A DNA stretch of 64,000 bases, taken from NCBI RefSeq assembly GCF_025860405.1, contig NZ_CP063785.1:7379390-7443389 (forward strand). Reading direction: 5' to 3'. A program made the position numbers and the translations under genes. Below, in pieces: positions 53,701 through 62,762 of this stretch (within the stretch, counting starts at the first letter, position 1; each line of letters starts with the position of its first letter). This stretch comes from Tolypothrix sp. PCC 7712 (lineage in GTDB: Bacteria; Cyanobacteriota; Cyanobacteriia; Cyanobacteriales; Nostocaceae). Below the pieces are notes generated by a model that was not told where the DNA came from, ran no database searches, and saw only the letters and a program-made list of their open reading frames with translations.

Positions 53701-54899
53701 CCACTAATATAAATATGATCTAAATCTTGGAGTAATTGTTGCTGAATTTTTAGAGCTAGATTTATAAATGTATTCGGTGATGAATTGTCTATTGCTAAGA
53801 GATTTGTATTAGTAAAATCGCCAATAATTTGATTAATTTGTGGATGGAGTGGTAGACGTTCCAAGACAGTTAAGTTGAGAGTAAAGGCAGGATTTTTACT
53901 CCACAAAGTTAAAACTTCTGCAAAAGCAGTTAGCAAGATGATAGAAGGAGTTAAACCAGCTTTTTGAGCTCGCTGTTTTAATTTTTGCCATATATGGGGT
54001 TCTAGTTTTCCTGCGTAGCGGTTGAATGTATACTCTTTTAATTCACTAGGAAAACAAGCTAGGGGTAGTTCTGGTGCTGGTGGTAGAGTATCTAAACGAT
54101 TAAACCAATAAGTTTGCGATCGCTTGACTAATTCTGAGTCTTGGAGAGAATTTTTAGCAATGACATAATCTCGAAATGATAGTTCTAATGGTGGTAATGA
54201 TAATTCGGGATTTTGATAAAGTTGATTCCATTCGTGAAATAAAATCCGAATACTCGCAGCATCTATCAGTAATAAATCCATGCTGAGATGTAGCCGAATT
54301 TGTTGTTGATTTAAATAAGTGGCTCGAATATCAAACCACGGCCATTGGTGCGAAGGTAGGTTTTGTTGAGATAACTTTTCGCGGATTGCTGTTAATTCGA
54401 TTTCGATTTGTGGGGTTTCTAATTCTTGCAAGTCTAGGATAGTAATTTGATAATCGGGAACTTTATCTAAGATTTTTTGTTCTCCTGTGGGTAATACTAT
54501 CGCCTTGAGCATATCATGACGTTGAATGAGTTTTTGCCAAGCTGTTGTTAGGCGCGATATGTCTAAGTTAGTAGTTTCAAATTCTATGTAAACATGATTG
54601 CTGACATGGCTTAATTCAAATACTTGATTGCGTCCTAACCAATGCGCTTGTTGGATGTCGGTAAGTGTAAATGGTTGGTGATGTTGCTGAGGATTTGGTT
54701 TGATGATTGGTAGGGAGGTTGTTTTGATGTTGTTGAGGTTTAGGAGTTTGATCAGTTCTGGTTTATGTTCTTTGAGGGAATCGCGTAGTTCTGGTGTTAA
54801 TGTTCCTTTTGGTGCTTCGATGTTTAATAGATCATTTTCTAGCCAGAGTTTGATTCCTCGTTTTTCGAGTTCGATTAAAAGTTGGTTTTTGTTCATCAT
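50715..54899 (-). CDS. NRPS: docking-Cy-A(Cys)-PCP-TE, terminal module
   Basis: About 1394 residues. TubC-type N-terminal docking domain (LLIELEKRGIKLWLENDLL). A heterocyclisation domain with its DxxxxDxxS motif is seen as MDLLLIDAAS near 206. The adenylation domain (YIIYTSGSTGTPKGV; FDLSVYDIFG; TIWNSVPA; SLGGATEAAIW) gives code residues D-L-Y-N-L-S-L-I, the cysteine signature. A carrier with Ser near 1073 (FALGGHSFLAL) precedes a thioesterase with GWSMGG near 1205. It should add a cysteine as thiazoline and release the product. ATG 54899 is preferred to the upstream TTG. An 11-residue insertion ARSAVPEAIAI precedes IMEKGW. Confidence 0.92.
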   Translation of the reverse strand: MMNKNQLLIELEKRGIKLWLENDLLNIEAPKGTLTPELRDSLKEHKPELIKLLNLNNIKTTSLPIIKPNPQQHHQPFTLTDIQQAHWLGRNQVFELSHVSNHVYIEFETTNLDISRLTTAWQKLIQRHDMLKAIVLPTGEQKILDKVPDYQITILDLQELETPQIEIELTAIREKLSQQNLPSHQWPWFDIRATYLNQQQIRLHLSMDLLLIDAASIRILFHEWNQLYQNPELSLPPLELSFRDYVIAKNSLQDSELVKRSQTYWFNRLDTLPPAPELPLACFPSELKEYTFNRYAGKLEPHIWQKLKQRAQKAGLTPSIILLTAFAEVLTLWSKNPAFTLNLTVLERLPLHPQINQIIGDFTNTNLLAIDNSSPNTFINLALKIQQQLLQDLDHIYISGVEVLRKLLSQKQTELTAAMPIVFSSVLGLGNFSQADLEYNFLGEVVYGISQTPQVSLEHQVAEHNGSLIFNWDAVEALFPMGMLDEMFTVYCNLLERLSLEDELWTEPIELLPSIPIHPHPPIPQTALLHTLFFAQVSQRPQQQAVISSDRILTYQELSDRVTELARQLGDRSQVAIARSAVPEAIAIIMEKGWKQVVAALAILAAGGIYVPIDPGLPQERIWYCLQQAEVKLILTESSLVHSLEYPQNIPTLCIDSLPTPPSHQPYQQIPKPTDLAYIIYTSGSTGTPKGVMITHESAVNTILDINERFGIDSGDRILAISAFSFDLSVYDIFGTLAAGGTIVIPDAANSKDPSHWSELITKHQITIWNSVPAFMQMLIEYNFHHSQVTFNTLRLVLLSGDWISLNLPNQIQALSPQAEIISLGGATEAAIWSIYYPITQVDPNWKSIPYGKPLKNQYIYVLNTSLKKCPVWVTGELYIGGMGLAKGYWKDEEKTNASFVIHPVTKEKLYKTGDLGRYLPDGNIEFLGREDFQVKINGYRIELGEIEATLQQHPSVKEVVVTTVQKTQQIIAYIVPKPESNITTQEIRSFLQTKLPAYMIPSTFMLLASFPLTANGKVDRQALPIPEGTQPELTQTFTPPRNQVEEILITSWKELFQLPQISIYDNFFALGGHSFLALQLISKINQKFHPNIPLSTLFHYPTVAELGNFLIQNHHASSTPISLVPIQPQGTKPPLFCIHPTGGQVMVYQHLANCLGTNQPVYALQSRALNNSLDEHNSIENMAVEYAKIIRQHQPDGAYHLMGWSMGGVIAVSITKELEQQGCQVDFLGLVDAFLFPDITPTLTPDPLYELALVFGGTFVDALMSLDTVQQQQLREQLMNLTAIERLQLIMNWGQSQNLLSIELSELSMEILQKQLEITEIHQKILKKHQPPQIKTQICIWWAAKQLTPKLPRTNWSQYTIKATHTKILDGNHFTIMLSPCNTTLAQQLQEYI
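53140..53174 (-). repeat. Palindromic repeat inserted in frame in the A domain (copy 1)
   Basis: 35 bp bounded by GCGAT and AATCGC with an inner AGCGC-GGA-GCGCT stem. It encodes AIARSAVPEAIA just before the conserved IMEKGW of the cysteine A domain. One base differs from the copy at 57473-57507, which lies at the same site of the paralogous domain. Confidence 0.7.
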
Positions 54900-54922
54900 G
54901 TTTTTGTTCAAAGATTTTTTTC

Positions 54923-54946
54923 ACGCAGAGGCGCAGAGGCGCAGAG
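54923..54946. repeat. Short tandem repeat (GGCGCAGA type)
   Basis: ACGCAGAGGCGCAGAGGCGC plus four bases, in the spacer between the two NRPS genes. A complementary copy sits at 55031-55058, so the two could form a long stem in the mRNA. Similar tracts occur at 46021-46044 (coxB-coxA spacer), 62733-62757 (ACP-FcoT spacer) and 63371-63397 (FcoT-dioxygenase spacer). Confidence 0.7.
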
Positions 54947-55030
54947 AAGAGAACAGGGAGGAAGACTTTTGTCAGAGGTCTAATATACTGTTGGCGTTGC
55001 TATTCAATAATCAACTCTTCTCAACTCTTA

Positions 55031-55058
55031 CTCTCTGCGTCTCTGCGTCTCTGCGTGA
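55031..55058. repeat. Short tandem repeat, inverted copy (NRPS spacer)
   Basis: CTCTCTGCGTCTCTGCGTCT followed by CTGCGTGA, inverted relative to 54923-54946 and separated from it by about 85 bp. Confidence 0.7.
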
Positions 55059-55071
55059 GCTATCAATACAT

Positions 55072-58000
55072 TCAAATTTGGATGATTTCTTTATCGTCGT
55101 CTTGTTCTGTGGTTAGGGGTTTTTGTGTGATTTTGGCGATAATTAATTGTTCGTCAATGGCTAATGCCAGTTGTTGAATATTTGTTGTTTCCACTAATAA
55201 TTGGCGCATGGGAATGTTAACTTGGGATTGATTTTGTAAGTGATTTTTCAACTGCACGAGTTTGAGCGAATCTATTCCTAATTCAAAGAAATTATTCTGT
55301 ATTCCCACTACTTCAATTTGCAGCAGTTGTTGGATGAATTCGGCGATTGTTTTTTCGGTTTGGGTTTGCGGAGGAACTAAGGTTGCTGATGTGGCTGTTG
55401 CGAGATTGGGAGTTGGTAAGGCTTTTCTATCTATTTTTCCGTTGGGGGTTAGGGGTAAGGTGTCAATGAGAATATATTCAGCAGGTCTCATATATTGTGG
55501 AAGTTTCTGCTGTAGATATTCTCGGAATTGGGTAGTATTTGATTTGGTAGTTTGAGGATTTTTAACTAATGACCATTGCTGAGAATCTGTTGGGTCTATT
55601 TTTCCACCAACAAAGCTATAAAGGAGAATTTGATTGGCTTCTAGTTGAAATAAATCTTGAATTTGGGGAAATTCTAAATAGCCAAGGGGACAAAGACCAA
55701 TTTCTTGAGTCGGTGCGCTGTTCATGAGTAATTGTCCGATGTGTCCTGCTTCTAAAAGACAGAAGTCTCTGGCGAGTTCTCCATACATCGGTGCGATCGC
55801 ACTTAGTTTCCCAATCAAATATATCGTAAAGGCGGATTGTTCAAAAAGTACTTGATTCTCAAGGTAAATGCTACTATCTATTTCGTTGGTGCTGTGGAGT
55901 AAGATTAAATTGTGGTGGCTGGGATGATAATAATATATTCCTGCGGGAAGGGTTTCGATGCTGTTGGGTTTGATGAATAAGTAAGTTTGTACGGGATAAA
56001 GGCTTCCAGCAGAAGGATAGCGATATTTGGGGAGGGGATAATCACCAAATTGCTTTTGCTGGAGACAGTTGAGAAATTTGCTAAATTGTTCTAAGGATAT
56101 CTGTTGCGGTAAAAATTGTCTGTAACTTTGGCGTTCTAGATAAGCTGTTGGCTCAAGTTCAGATTTGGGTAAGTTAATAGCAATTGGGGATGATTCTGAT
56201 TTGCGGATTCCTGGTTGTTGGAGTTTAAATTCGATGCGTTCTCCAGCATCGGTTAATACTCCTGGTTGTTGAGTTGGTTGGTAAGCTTCTCCTAAATTGG
56301 GATTTGGTGTATTGCTAACGATATAAGCAACTAATTGTTGTGTTTGTTCTACTGTGGTGACTACTGCTTCTTTAACGGTGGAATGCTGTTTTAATATTGC
56401 TTCAATTTCACCAAGTTCAATGCGATAACCGTTGATTTTGACTTGAAAATCTTCTCTTCCTAAAAACTCTATATTTCCATCGGGTAAATAGCGTCCCAAG
56501 TCCCCTGTTTTATATAATTTTTCTTTGGTAACTGGATGAGTAATAAAGCTGGCGTTTGTTTTTTGTGCGTCTTTCCAGTAACCTTTTGCTAATCCTATAC
56601 CGCCAATATATAGTTGTCCCGTCACCCAAACAGGAGTTTGCTGCAAATTATGATTGAATACATATACTTGTTGATTATCGAGTGGTTTGCCGTAGGGAAT
56701 ACTTTTCCAGGTAGGATCTACTTGGGTAATTGGATAGTAAATTGACCAAATTGAAGCTTCTGTTGCTCCTCCCAAACTCACTACTTGGATGCTTGACCAC
56801 AATTTTTGGATTTGATTTGGTAAATTGAGAGGTAGCCAATCTCCACTCAACAAAGCTAAACGCAGAGATGAAGGTTGTTGTGGTTGGTTGGCGAGATATT
56901 CTACCAACATTTGCATCAAAGCTGGAACTGAGTTCCACAGAGTAATTTGCTGAGATACTATTAACTCTAACCAGTGTGCGGGATCTTTGGTTTTATCTGC
57001 TGAGGGAATAACTATTGTTCCTCCCGCCGCTAACATACCGAAGATGTCGTAAACTGAGAGGTCGAAGTTTAATGCTGATAAAGCTAAGATGCGATCGCCT
57101 GATTTAATTCCAAAACGTCGATTAATATCCAAAATGGTATTTACCGCACCCCGATGATCAATCATCACGCCTTTGGGTAAACCAGTGGAACCGGAAGTGT
57201 AGATAATATAAGCTAAATCTTCGGGAGTTTGGACTAGTTTGATATCTTTCTCATCTTGTGTGAGTTGGCTTTCCACACATACTTGTTCAACACCTGATGG
57301 CAAAGATAGGTGAAGATGAGGTTGAGTGACAATTAATTTAACTTGTCCTTGGGTGAGTAAATACCATTGTCGTTCTGCTGGTAATTCGGAATCAATGGGA
57401 AGATAAGCCGCACCGGCGATTAAAATTCCTAGTACAGCGACAACTTGCTCCCAACCTTTTTCCATGATAATGGCGATTGCCTCTGGCACAGCGCTCCGCG
57501 CTATCGCATTGTCGCTACTTGCTCCCAATTCTCGCAGTTGAGATGCTAATTGCAGAGCCCGTTGGTATAATTCCTGATAAGTGAGGGTACGCTCTGGAGT
57601 AATGACTGCTAGAGAATCAGCTTGAATTTGCACTTGCTTGATAAACAAACTGTGCAAAGTTTCCTCAGAAATGGCTGCGGTGGGATAATTTGCAATTGTG
57701 AGTTTTTGTAATTCTCCCTGACTTTCGCTCCAAATGGTATCTGAGGTAATTAATCGTTGAAGCAAATCGCAGTAAGCAGCAAACATTTCATCTAGCAAAC
57801 CTGGGGGGAAAAGTTCTTCCACCGCATCCCAATTAAATATTAAAGTTCCATTTTGCTCTCTAATTTGATTATCTAACCAAACTTGTGGGGTTTGACTGAT
57901 ACTGTAAACAATCTCGCCTAACTGACTTAATATTGATGTATCCTGACCGAGTGATTCTAAACCCAGGGTACTAGTAAATACCACCGGCATAAATTGGTAA

Positions 58001-61000
58001 CTTTGGCGTTGACGGCTAAGTTCTCGCTGTACTTGCAAACCACTGATATAACCGTGATCTAAATCTTGCCACAGTTGTTGCTGTAATTGTTGAGCGTGGT
58101 TGCTAAAGCTTTGAGGAATTGAGAAATCAACTTCTAAAAGTGTCAAAGATGTAAAGTCTCCGACAATCTCATTGACTTGGGGATGTAAAGGTAAACGCTT
58201 AAATAAGGTGAGATTAATCGTAAACTTGGGATTTCTGCTCCATTGACTGAGAATTTCTGCAAAAGCAGCTAACAAAACTCCCGAAGGAGTTAAGTTAAAT
58301 TGTTGAGCGCGATTTTGTAATTTGCGCCATTGTTCTGGCGAAAGTTGGGAACTGCGACGTTGAAACCGAGGATTGGCGATTCCATTGGGATTTTTTGCTA
58401 ATGGTAATTCTGGTGCTGGTGGTAAGCTATCTAATCGATGAAACCAATATTCTTGAGAACGTTGATATTGGGGTGTATTTTTTAAAGTTGCTTCCCCCAG
58501 CACATAATCGCGGAAGGAAAGTTCTAAGGATGGTAAGACAAATTCAGAACTATTATATAGATGTAACCACTCCCGCATCAGCAAAAACACACTCCAAGCA
58601 TCAGCAATCAACGCATCAAAACTGAGGTGGAGTCTGGTACGCTGTTCATCTATAGGTGTAGCTCGAATTCTAAATAAAGGCCATTGTTCCGCAGGTAAAA
58701 CTTCATGGGACATTTGCTCACGCATCACCTCTAAATCTTGCAAATCCAAAACTTCGATTTCATAAGCCGGTACTGTTGGGAGAATTTGCTGTTGACCATC
58801 TGCTAAAATAACAGCACGCAACATATCGTGACGCAAAATGAGTTTTTGCCAAGCTTGATTTAATCTTGTTAAATCTAAATAATGACAATCTAATTCTAAA
58901 TAACCATGAGCAGCAATATTCCCCAATTCAAAAGCTTCATTGCGTCCTAGCCAATAAGCTTGTTGAATGTCGGTTAGGGGAAAAGGTTGATATAGCTGTT
59001 GTGGATTTGGGACAATTGTTGGTAAATTAAATGAAGATTCTGTCTTTGTTGAAGATGTGACTGCTTCACTCAATCCAGCCACCGTAGGAGATGCTAACAA
59101 AGAGCGTAACGGTAACTCAATATTTAAGGTTTGTTGTAATCGAGAAATTACTTGAGTCGCAAGTAGGGAATGTCCCCCCAATTCAAAAAAATTATCGTGA
59201 ATGCCTACTTGTGTGAGTCCCAAAACAGCAGCGATAATATTAGCGATCGCTTCTTCGGTTGCGGTGCGTGGTGGAACAAACTCTATTTCTCGACTCTGTT
59301 CCATATCTGGAATTGGTAAAGCACGCCGATCTATTTTACCGTTGGGGGTTAAAGGTAAAGTTTCCAGAATGGCGATCGCACTTGGAATCATATAATCAGG
59401 TAACTTCTGTTTGAGAAAGTTACGCAATTCACTAATTGTTAATGATTGCTGTCCAGAAACAATATATGCAACTATAGATTTATTTTCTGTTTGCAGTTCT
59501 CGAACCATTACCACTGCTGCTTGAACTTGGGGGTGACTACTCAAAACCGCTTCAATTTCCCCTAATTCAATTCGGAAACCCCGAATCTTCACTTGGTCGT
59601 CCATGCGACCGAGTAATTCAATATTACCATCAGGAAGATAACGCGCTAAATCTCCCGTTTTGTACAAAATAAAGTTGTGGTGAGAATAGGAGATAAATTT
59701 CTCTTTGGTTAAATCAGGACGATTTAAATAACCTTGAGCCAAACCAGCACCACCAATATATAATTCACCCGCAACCCCAACAGGAACTAATTGTAAATAT
59801 CGATCTAAAATATAAACTTGTGTGTTTGCAAATGGACGGCCAATAGGAACCAACCCAGTTCCTAATTTCCCCATCCCCAATTCAAAATACGTGCTATCAA
59901 TACAAGCTTCCGTTACCCCATAGGAATTAATCAAACGTGTCTGTTCGCCACAAAAACGCTGAAATTCTTGATATTCTTGCACATACAAGCTATCTGAACC
60001 GACTATCAACAATTTCATAAAGTGGAGATTTTGCTGAGTTCTTTGCAAATACTCAACCAAGTTTCTCAACACAGCTGGAACAAACTCCGCGCTATCAATT
60101 TTCTCCACAAGCATTATTTTATACAGCTTGTCCGGTTCTAACAGCCACTCACGCGGACATAAAACCAACTTAGCACCACTACAAAGAGCGCGAATTACAT
60201 CCCCTGAAAACACATCAAAAGCAAAACTCGCCATTTGCAAATGACTAGTCACAGACTGGAGTTGATAAGCTTTTTCCCAAGCATAAAACGCATTTACCAA
60301 ACTACGATGAGCGATCGCCACTCCTTTAGATTTACCTGTAGAACCTGATGTGTAAATCACGTATGCTAAATTTTTAGCAGTAGTATTAATGACTAAATTA
60401 TCTTCACTTTCTTGGGAAATATCTAGCCAATCTTGATCTAAACAAACTACAGTTAAATCCTCTATTGGTAAACTCGTGACTAATTTTTGTTGCGTCAGCA
60501 ATATCGATACTTGGGAATCACCCAGCATAAAATTCAAGCGTTCTTCGGGATACGCAGGATCTAAAGGTAGATAAGCTCCTCCTGCTTTGAGAACTGCCAA
60601 TAATGCAACAATCATTTCTAGGGAACGTTCCACACAAATTCCCACCAGTTTATTTTCACCTATTCCCAAGGAACGCAGGTAGCGTGCTAGTTGATTGGCT
60701 TTGCTGTTTAATTGTTGATAGGTTAGTTGTAGAGACGTTTCATGAAACGTCTCTACATTTGGAAATACCACCGCAACCGCGTTTGGTTGCTGCTTCACAC
60801 AGTTCTCAAACAACTGATGAATGACTATATCTTGGGGATACTCGACTTGATTGTTGTTCCAATTCCACAACAAATGATTTGTTTCAGCTTCCGTTAGCAG
60901 AGGTAAAAAAGCAATTTGTTGTTGGGGATTAGCAATAATTCCTGTGAGTAAAGTTTGAAAATGATTCGCTATCCTGGTAATTGTCGTAGCATCAAATAAA

Positions 61001-62415
61001 TCGCTGTTGTATCTTAAAATACCAATTAATGATTCAGTCGTCTCCATCATATCGAACACTAAATCATTCTGTCCTTCCTGCTGGGGAATCACAAAAGGTT
61101 CTAAAGTTAACCCTCCCCAATTTTCTCGAACTTTAGTTTTATTAGATACAGATAATTCATAATCTTGGGCAATTTCACTGAGCTTTAACAAATTAAAAGA
61201 AACGCGAAACAAACCAGGAAGACTTGGATCGCGGTTGAGTTGCGATCGCTCAATTAGTAAAGTAGAAGGATAATCTTGATGAGCGATCGCATCTAATACA
61301 GTCTGGCGGACTTGAGTTAAAAGCTGAGAAAATGTGGGATTACCAGCCAAATTCACCCGCAAAGCCAGCATATTCACGAAAAAACCCACAGTTTCCGCAA
61401 ATTGCGGCTGACTTCTCCCCTCAATAGGCGCACCCACAATGATATCTTCCTGACCAGACAAGCGGTAAAGCAACACTTGAAAGGCGGTTAACAAAGTCAT
61501 GTAAAGAGTTGCGCCTTGAGCTTTCGCCATTTCTCGTAGCTGAAAAGTCAACTCTTGATTCAACTCAAAAGTATGGGAAGCTCCCCTATAGCTTTGAATA
61601 GGTGGTCGTGGTCGGTCTGTTGGTAATTTTAAAATGGGTAACTCACCCGCTAATTGTTCACGCCAGTAATTCCATAATTCATCGCCCACAGAACTTGCTA
61701 GAATATTTCTCTGCCACTGTACAAAGTCTTGATATTGGTACTTAATAGCAGGTAAAGATATGACTCGACCTGTATTTTCTGCTTCGTAGAGTAAACGCAA
61801 CTCATCAAGAATAATTCCCAAAGAAAAACCATCAATCACAATGTGATGTATGGTTAGTAATATGACATAATTATCTTCAGAACAAGTAAATAAATTTACC
61901 CGGAATAAATTACCTTTTTCCAAATCAAAGGGACACTGATATGCTGCGATGACTTCGCTTTTCAACTCATCTTCATTCCAAATTGAAGCGTCAATATTTT
62001 CAAAATCAACTTCTTGGTATTCATGAATTTGTTGAAAAGGTTCGCCATCCTTTTGTGCAAATGTTGTGCGGAGAGTCGGATGACGATTTACTAACTGTTG
62101 AAACGCTCGTTGTAAAGCCGGGATATTTAAATGAGAGCGGATGCGAGCTGTAAAAGCCACATTATAAGCTGCACTTGTGGGTGCAAGTTTATACAAAAAC
62201 CATAACCCTTGCTGACCATAAGTCAGAGGATAGGATTTAGAAGTACGAAACCCTTGGCGCAGCAAATCGATAATTTCTGTTTTATGCTGCTTAATTTGAT
62301 TTAAAACTGTAGAAGTTAATCCTTCTTTGCGACCGCGATAACGCAATTTATCATCTTCAACCCACAATTCTATATTCTGTTGCGAGAGTTGTGTGAGAAA
62401 CTCAACTAAATTCAT
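55072..62415 (-). CDS. NRPS: docking-C-A(Orn?)-PCP-Cy-A(Cys, embedded Ox)-PCP
   Basis: 2447 residues. TubC-type docking domain (LTQLSQQNIELWVEDDKL). A condensation domain with HHIVIDG near 186 is the first catalytic domain, so it accepts an acyl-ACP starter. A1 has FDVFSGD, AEFVPAV, LLIVGSD and SYGVTEACID, reading D-V-G-E-I-G-S-I-D, the published ornithine code. PCP1 has Ser near 1080 (ELGGHSLLA). The Cy domain has FDALIADAWS near 1267. A2 has the cysteine code D-L-Y-N-L-S-L-I. A nitroreductase-type thiazoline oxidase (YRYPSAGSLYPVQTYLFI, LEAGHIGQLLMN, GYLEFPQI) is inserted between motifs A8 and A10. PCP2 has Ser near 2380. ATG 62415 overlaps the ACP stop (ATGA). Confidence 0.92.
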   Translation of the reverse strand: MNLVEFLTQLSQQNIELWVEDDKLRYRGRKEGLTSTVLNQIKQHKTEIIDLLRQGFRTSKSYPLTYGQQGLWFLYKLAPTSAAYNVAFTARIRSHLNIPALQRAFQQLVNRHPTLRTTFAQKDGEPFQQIHEYQEVDFENIDASIWNEDELKSEVIAAYQCPFDLEKGNLFRVNLFTCSEDNYVILLTIHHIVIDGFSLGIILDELRLLYEAENTGRVISLPAIKYQYQDFVQWQRNILASSVGDELWNYWREQLAGELPILKLPTDRPRPPIQSYRGASHTFELNQELTFQLREMAKAQGATLYMTLLTAFQVLLYRLSGQEDIIVGAPIEGRSQPQFAETVGFFVNMLALRVNLAGNPTFSQLLTQVRQTVLDAIAHQDYPSTLLIERSQLNRDPSLPGLFRVSFNLLKLSEIAQDYELSVSNKTKVRENWGGLTLEPFVIPQQEGQNDLVFDMMETTESLIGILRYNSDLFDATTITRIANHFQTLLTGIIANPQQQIAFLPLLTEAETNHLLWNWNNNQVEYPQDIVIHQLFENCVKQQPNAVAVVFPNVETFHETSLQLTYQQLNSKANQLARYLRSLGIGENKLVGICVERSLEMIVALLAVLKAGGAYLPLDPAYPEERLNFMLGDSQVSILLTQQKLVTSLPIEDLTVVCLDQDWLDISQESEDNLVINTTAKNLAYVIYTSGSTGKSKGVAIAHRSLVNAFYAWEKAYQLQSVTSHLQMASFAFDVFSGDVIRALCSGAKLVLCPREWLLEPDKLYKIMLVEKIDSAEFVPAVLRNLVEYLQRTQQNLHFMKLLIVGSDSLYVQEYQEFQRFCGEQTRLINSYGVTEACIDSTYFELGMGKLGTGLVPIGRPFANTQVYILDRYLQLVPVGVAGELYIGGAGLAQGYLNRPDLTKEKFISYSHHNFILYKTGDLARYLPDGNIELLGRMDDQVKIRGFRIELGEIEAVLSSHPQVQAAVVMVRELQTENKSIVAYIVSGQQSLTISELRNFLKQKLPDYMIPSAIAILETLPLTPNGKIDRRALPIPDMEQSREIEFVPPRTATEEAIANIIAAVLGLTQVGIHDNFFELGGHSLLATQVISRLQQTLNIELPLRSLLASPTVAGLSEAVTSSTKTESSFNLPTIVPNPQQLYQPFPLTDIQQAYWLGRNEAFELGNIAAHGYLELDCHYLDLTRLNQAWQKLILRHDMLRAVILADGQQQILPTVPAYEIEVLDLQDLEVMREQMSHEVLPAEQWPLFRIRATPIDEQRTRLHLSFDALIADAWSVFLLMREWLHLYNSSEFVLPSLELSFRDYVLGEATLKNTPQYQRSQEYWFHRLDSLPPAPELPLAKNPNGIANPRFQRRSSQLSPEQWRKLQNRAQQFNLTPSGVLLAAFAEILSQWSRNPKFTINLTLFKRLPLHPQVNEIVGDFTSLTLLEVDFSIPQSFSNHAQQLQQQLWQDLDHGYISGLQVQRELSRQRQSYQFMPVVFTSTLGLESLGQDTSILSQLGEIVYSISQTPQVWLDNQIREQNGTLIFNWDAVEELFPPGLLDEMFAAYCDLLQRLITSDTIWSESQGELQKLTIANYPTAAISEETLHSLFIKQVQIQADSLAVITPERTLTYQELYQRALQLASQLRELGASSDNAIARSAVPEAIAIIMEKGWEQVVAVLGILIAGAAYLPIDSELPAERQWYLLTQGQVKLIVTQPHLHLSLPSGVEQVCVESQLTQDEKDIKLVQTPEDLAYIIYTSGSTGLPKGVMIDHRGAVNTILDINRRFGIKSGDRILALSALNFDLSVYDIFGMLAAGGTIVIPSADKTKDPAHWLELIVSQQITLWNSVPALMQMLVEYLANQPQQPSSLRLALLSGDWLPLNLPNQIQKLWSSIQVVSLGGATEASIWSIYYPITQVDPTWKSIPYGKPLDNQQVYVFNHNLQQTPVWVTGQLYIGGIGLAKGYWKDAQKTNASFITHPVTKEKLYKTGDLGRYLPDGNIEFLGREDFQVKINGYRIELGEIEAILKQHSTVKEAVVTTVEQTQQLVAYIVSNTPNPNLGEAYQPTQQPGVLTDAGERIEFKLQQPGIRKSESSPIAINLPKSELEPTAYLERQSYRQFLPQQISLEQFSKFLNCLQQKQFGDYPLPKYRYPSAGSLYPVQTYLFIKPNSIETLPAGIYYYHPSHHNLILLHSTNEIDSSIYLENQVLFEQSAFTIYLIGKLSAIAPMYGELARDFCLLEAGHIGQLLMNSAPTQEIGLCPLGYLEFPQIQDLFQLEANQILLYSFVGGKIDPTDSQQWSLVKNPQTTKSNTTQFREYLQQKLPQYMRPAEYILIDTLPLTPNGKIDRKALPTPNLATATSATLVPPQTQTEKTIAEFIQQLLQIEVVGIQNNFFELGIDSLKLVQLKNHLQNQSQVNIPMRQLLVETTNIQQLALAIDEQLIIAKITQKPLTTEQDDDKEIIQI
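57473..57507 (-). repeat. Palindromic repeat inserted in frame in the A domain (copy 2)
   Basis: The same 35-bp element as at 53140, again encoding AIARSAVPEAIA before IMEKGW in the other cysteine-activating domain. The identical position implies insertion before the modules duplicated, or later gene conversion. Confidence 0.7.
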
Positions 62416-62702
62416 AATTCTCCTTCCAACCACTCATCGTCATCTATTTTTGATTCAGCATTTGCACTCAATTCATCGACCAATATTGCCAAACTTGCAA
62501 CATTAGTATCCTCTAAAAACTTTACTGCTGGAACATCTACTGACAACTCTTTTCTAAACTTATTTCTCAGTTTGACAGCAATTAATGAATCAAGCCCTAA
62601 ATAATTTAAAGACATTTCCACATCCAAATCAGATGTCTCTATCCCAATTACCTTAGCGATTTCCTCTTGAATGTAAGTTGTAAAAAATGCAATCTTCGAC
62701 AT
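62412..62702 (-). CDS. Free-standing acyl carrier protein
   Basis: 96 residues with the carrier motif LGLDSLIAVKLRNKF (phosphopantetheine Ser in LDSL), N-terminal helix YIQEEIAKVIGIETSDLDVE and an acidic tail (DDDEWLEGEL). Overlaps the NRPS start by 4 bp (ATGA), so production is matched to the synthetase. In isonitrile lipopeptide clusters the equivalent ACP (ScoB, Rv0100) carries the fatty acyl chain during isonitrile formation and donates it to the NRPS condensation domain. Confidence 0.9.
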   Translation of the reverse strand: MSKIAFFTTYIQEEIAKVIGIETSDLDVEMSLNYLGLDSLIAVKLRNKFRKELSVDVPAVKFLEDTNVASLAILVDELSANAESKIDDDEWLEGEL

Positions 62703-62762
62703 ACTAATTCAGCAAAATTTTGCGTTATATTCTTTGCGTCTCTGCGCCTCTGCGTGAAAAAT

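Noticed and set aside
50715..62415. Classical siderophore of the yersiniabactin/pyochelin type
   Set aside because: There is no salicylate starter gene or PKS; the first NRPS domain is a C domain fed by a free ACP with isonitrile-pathway partners.
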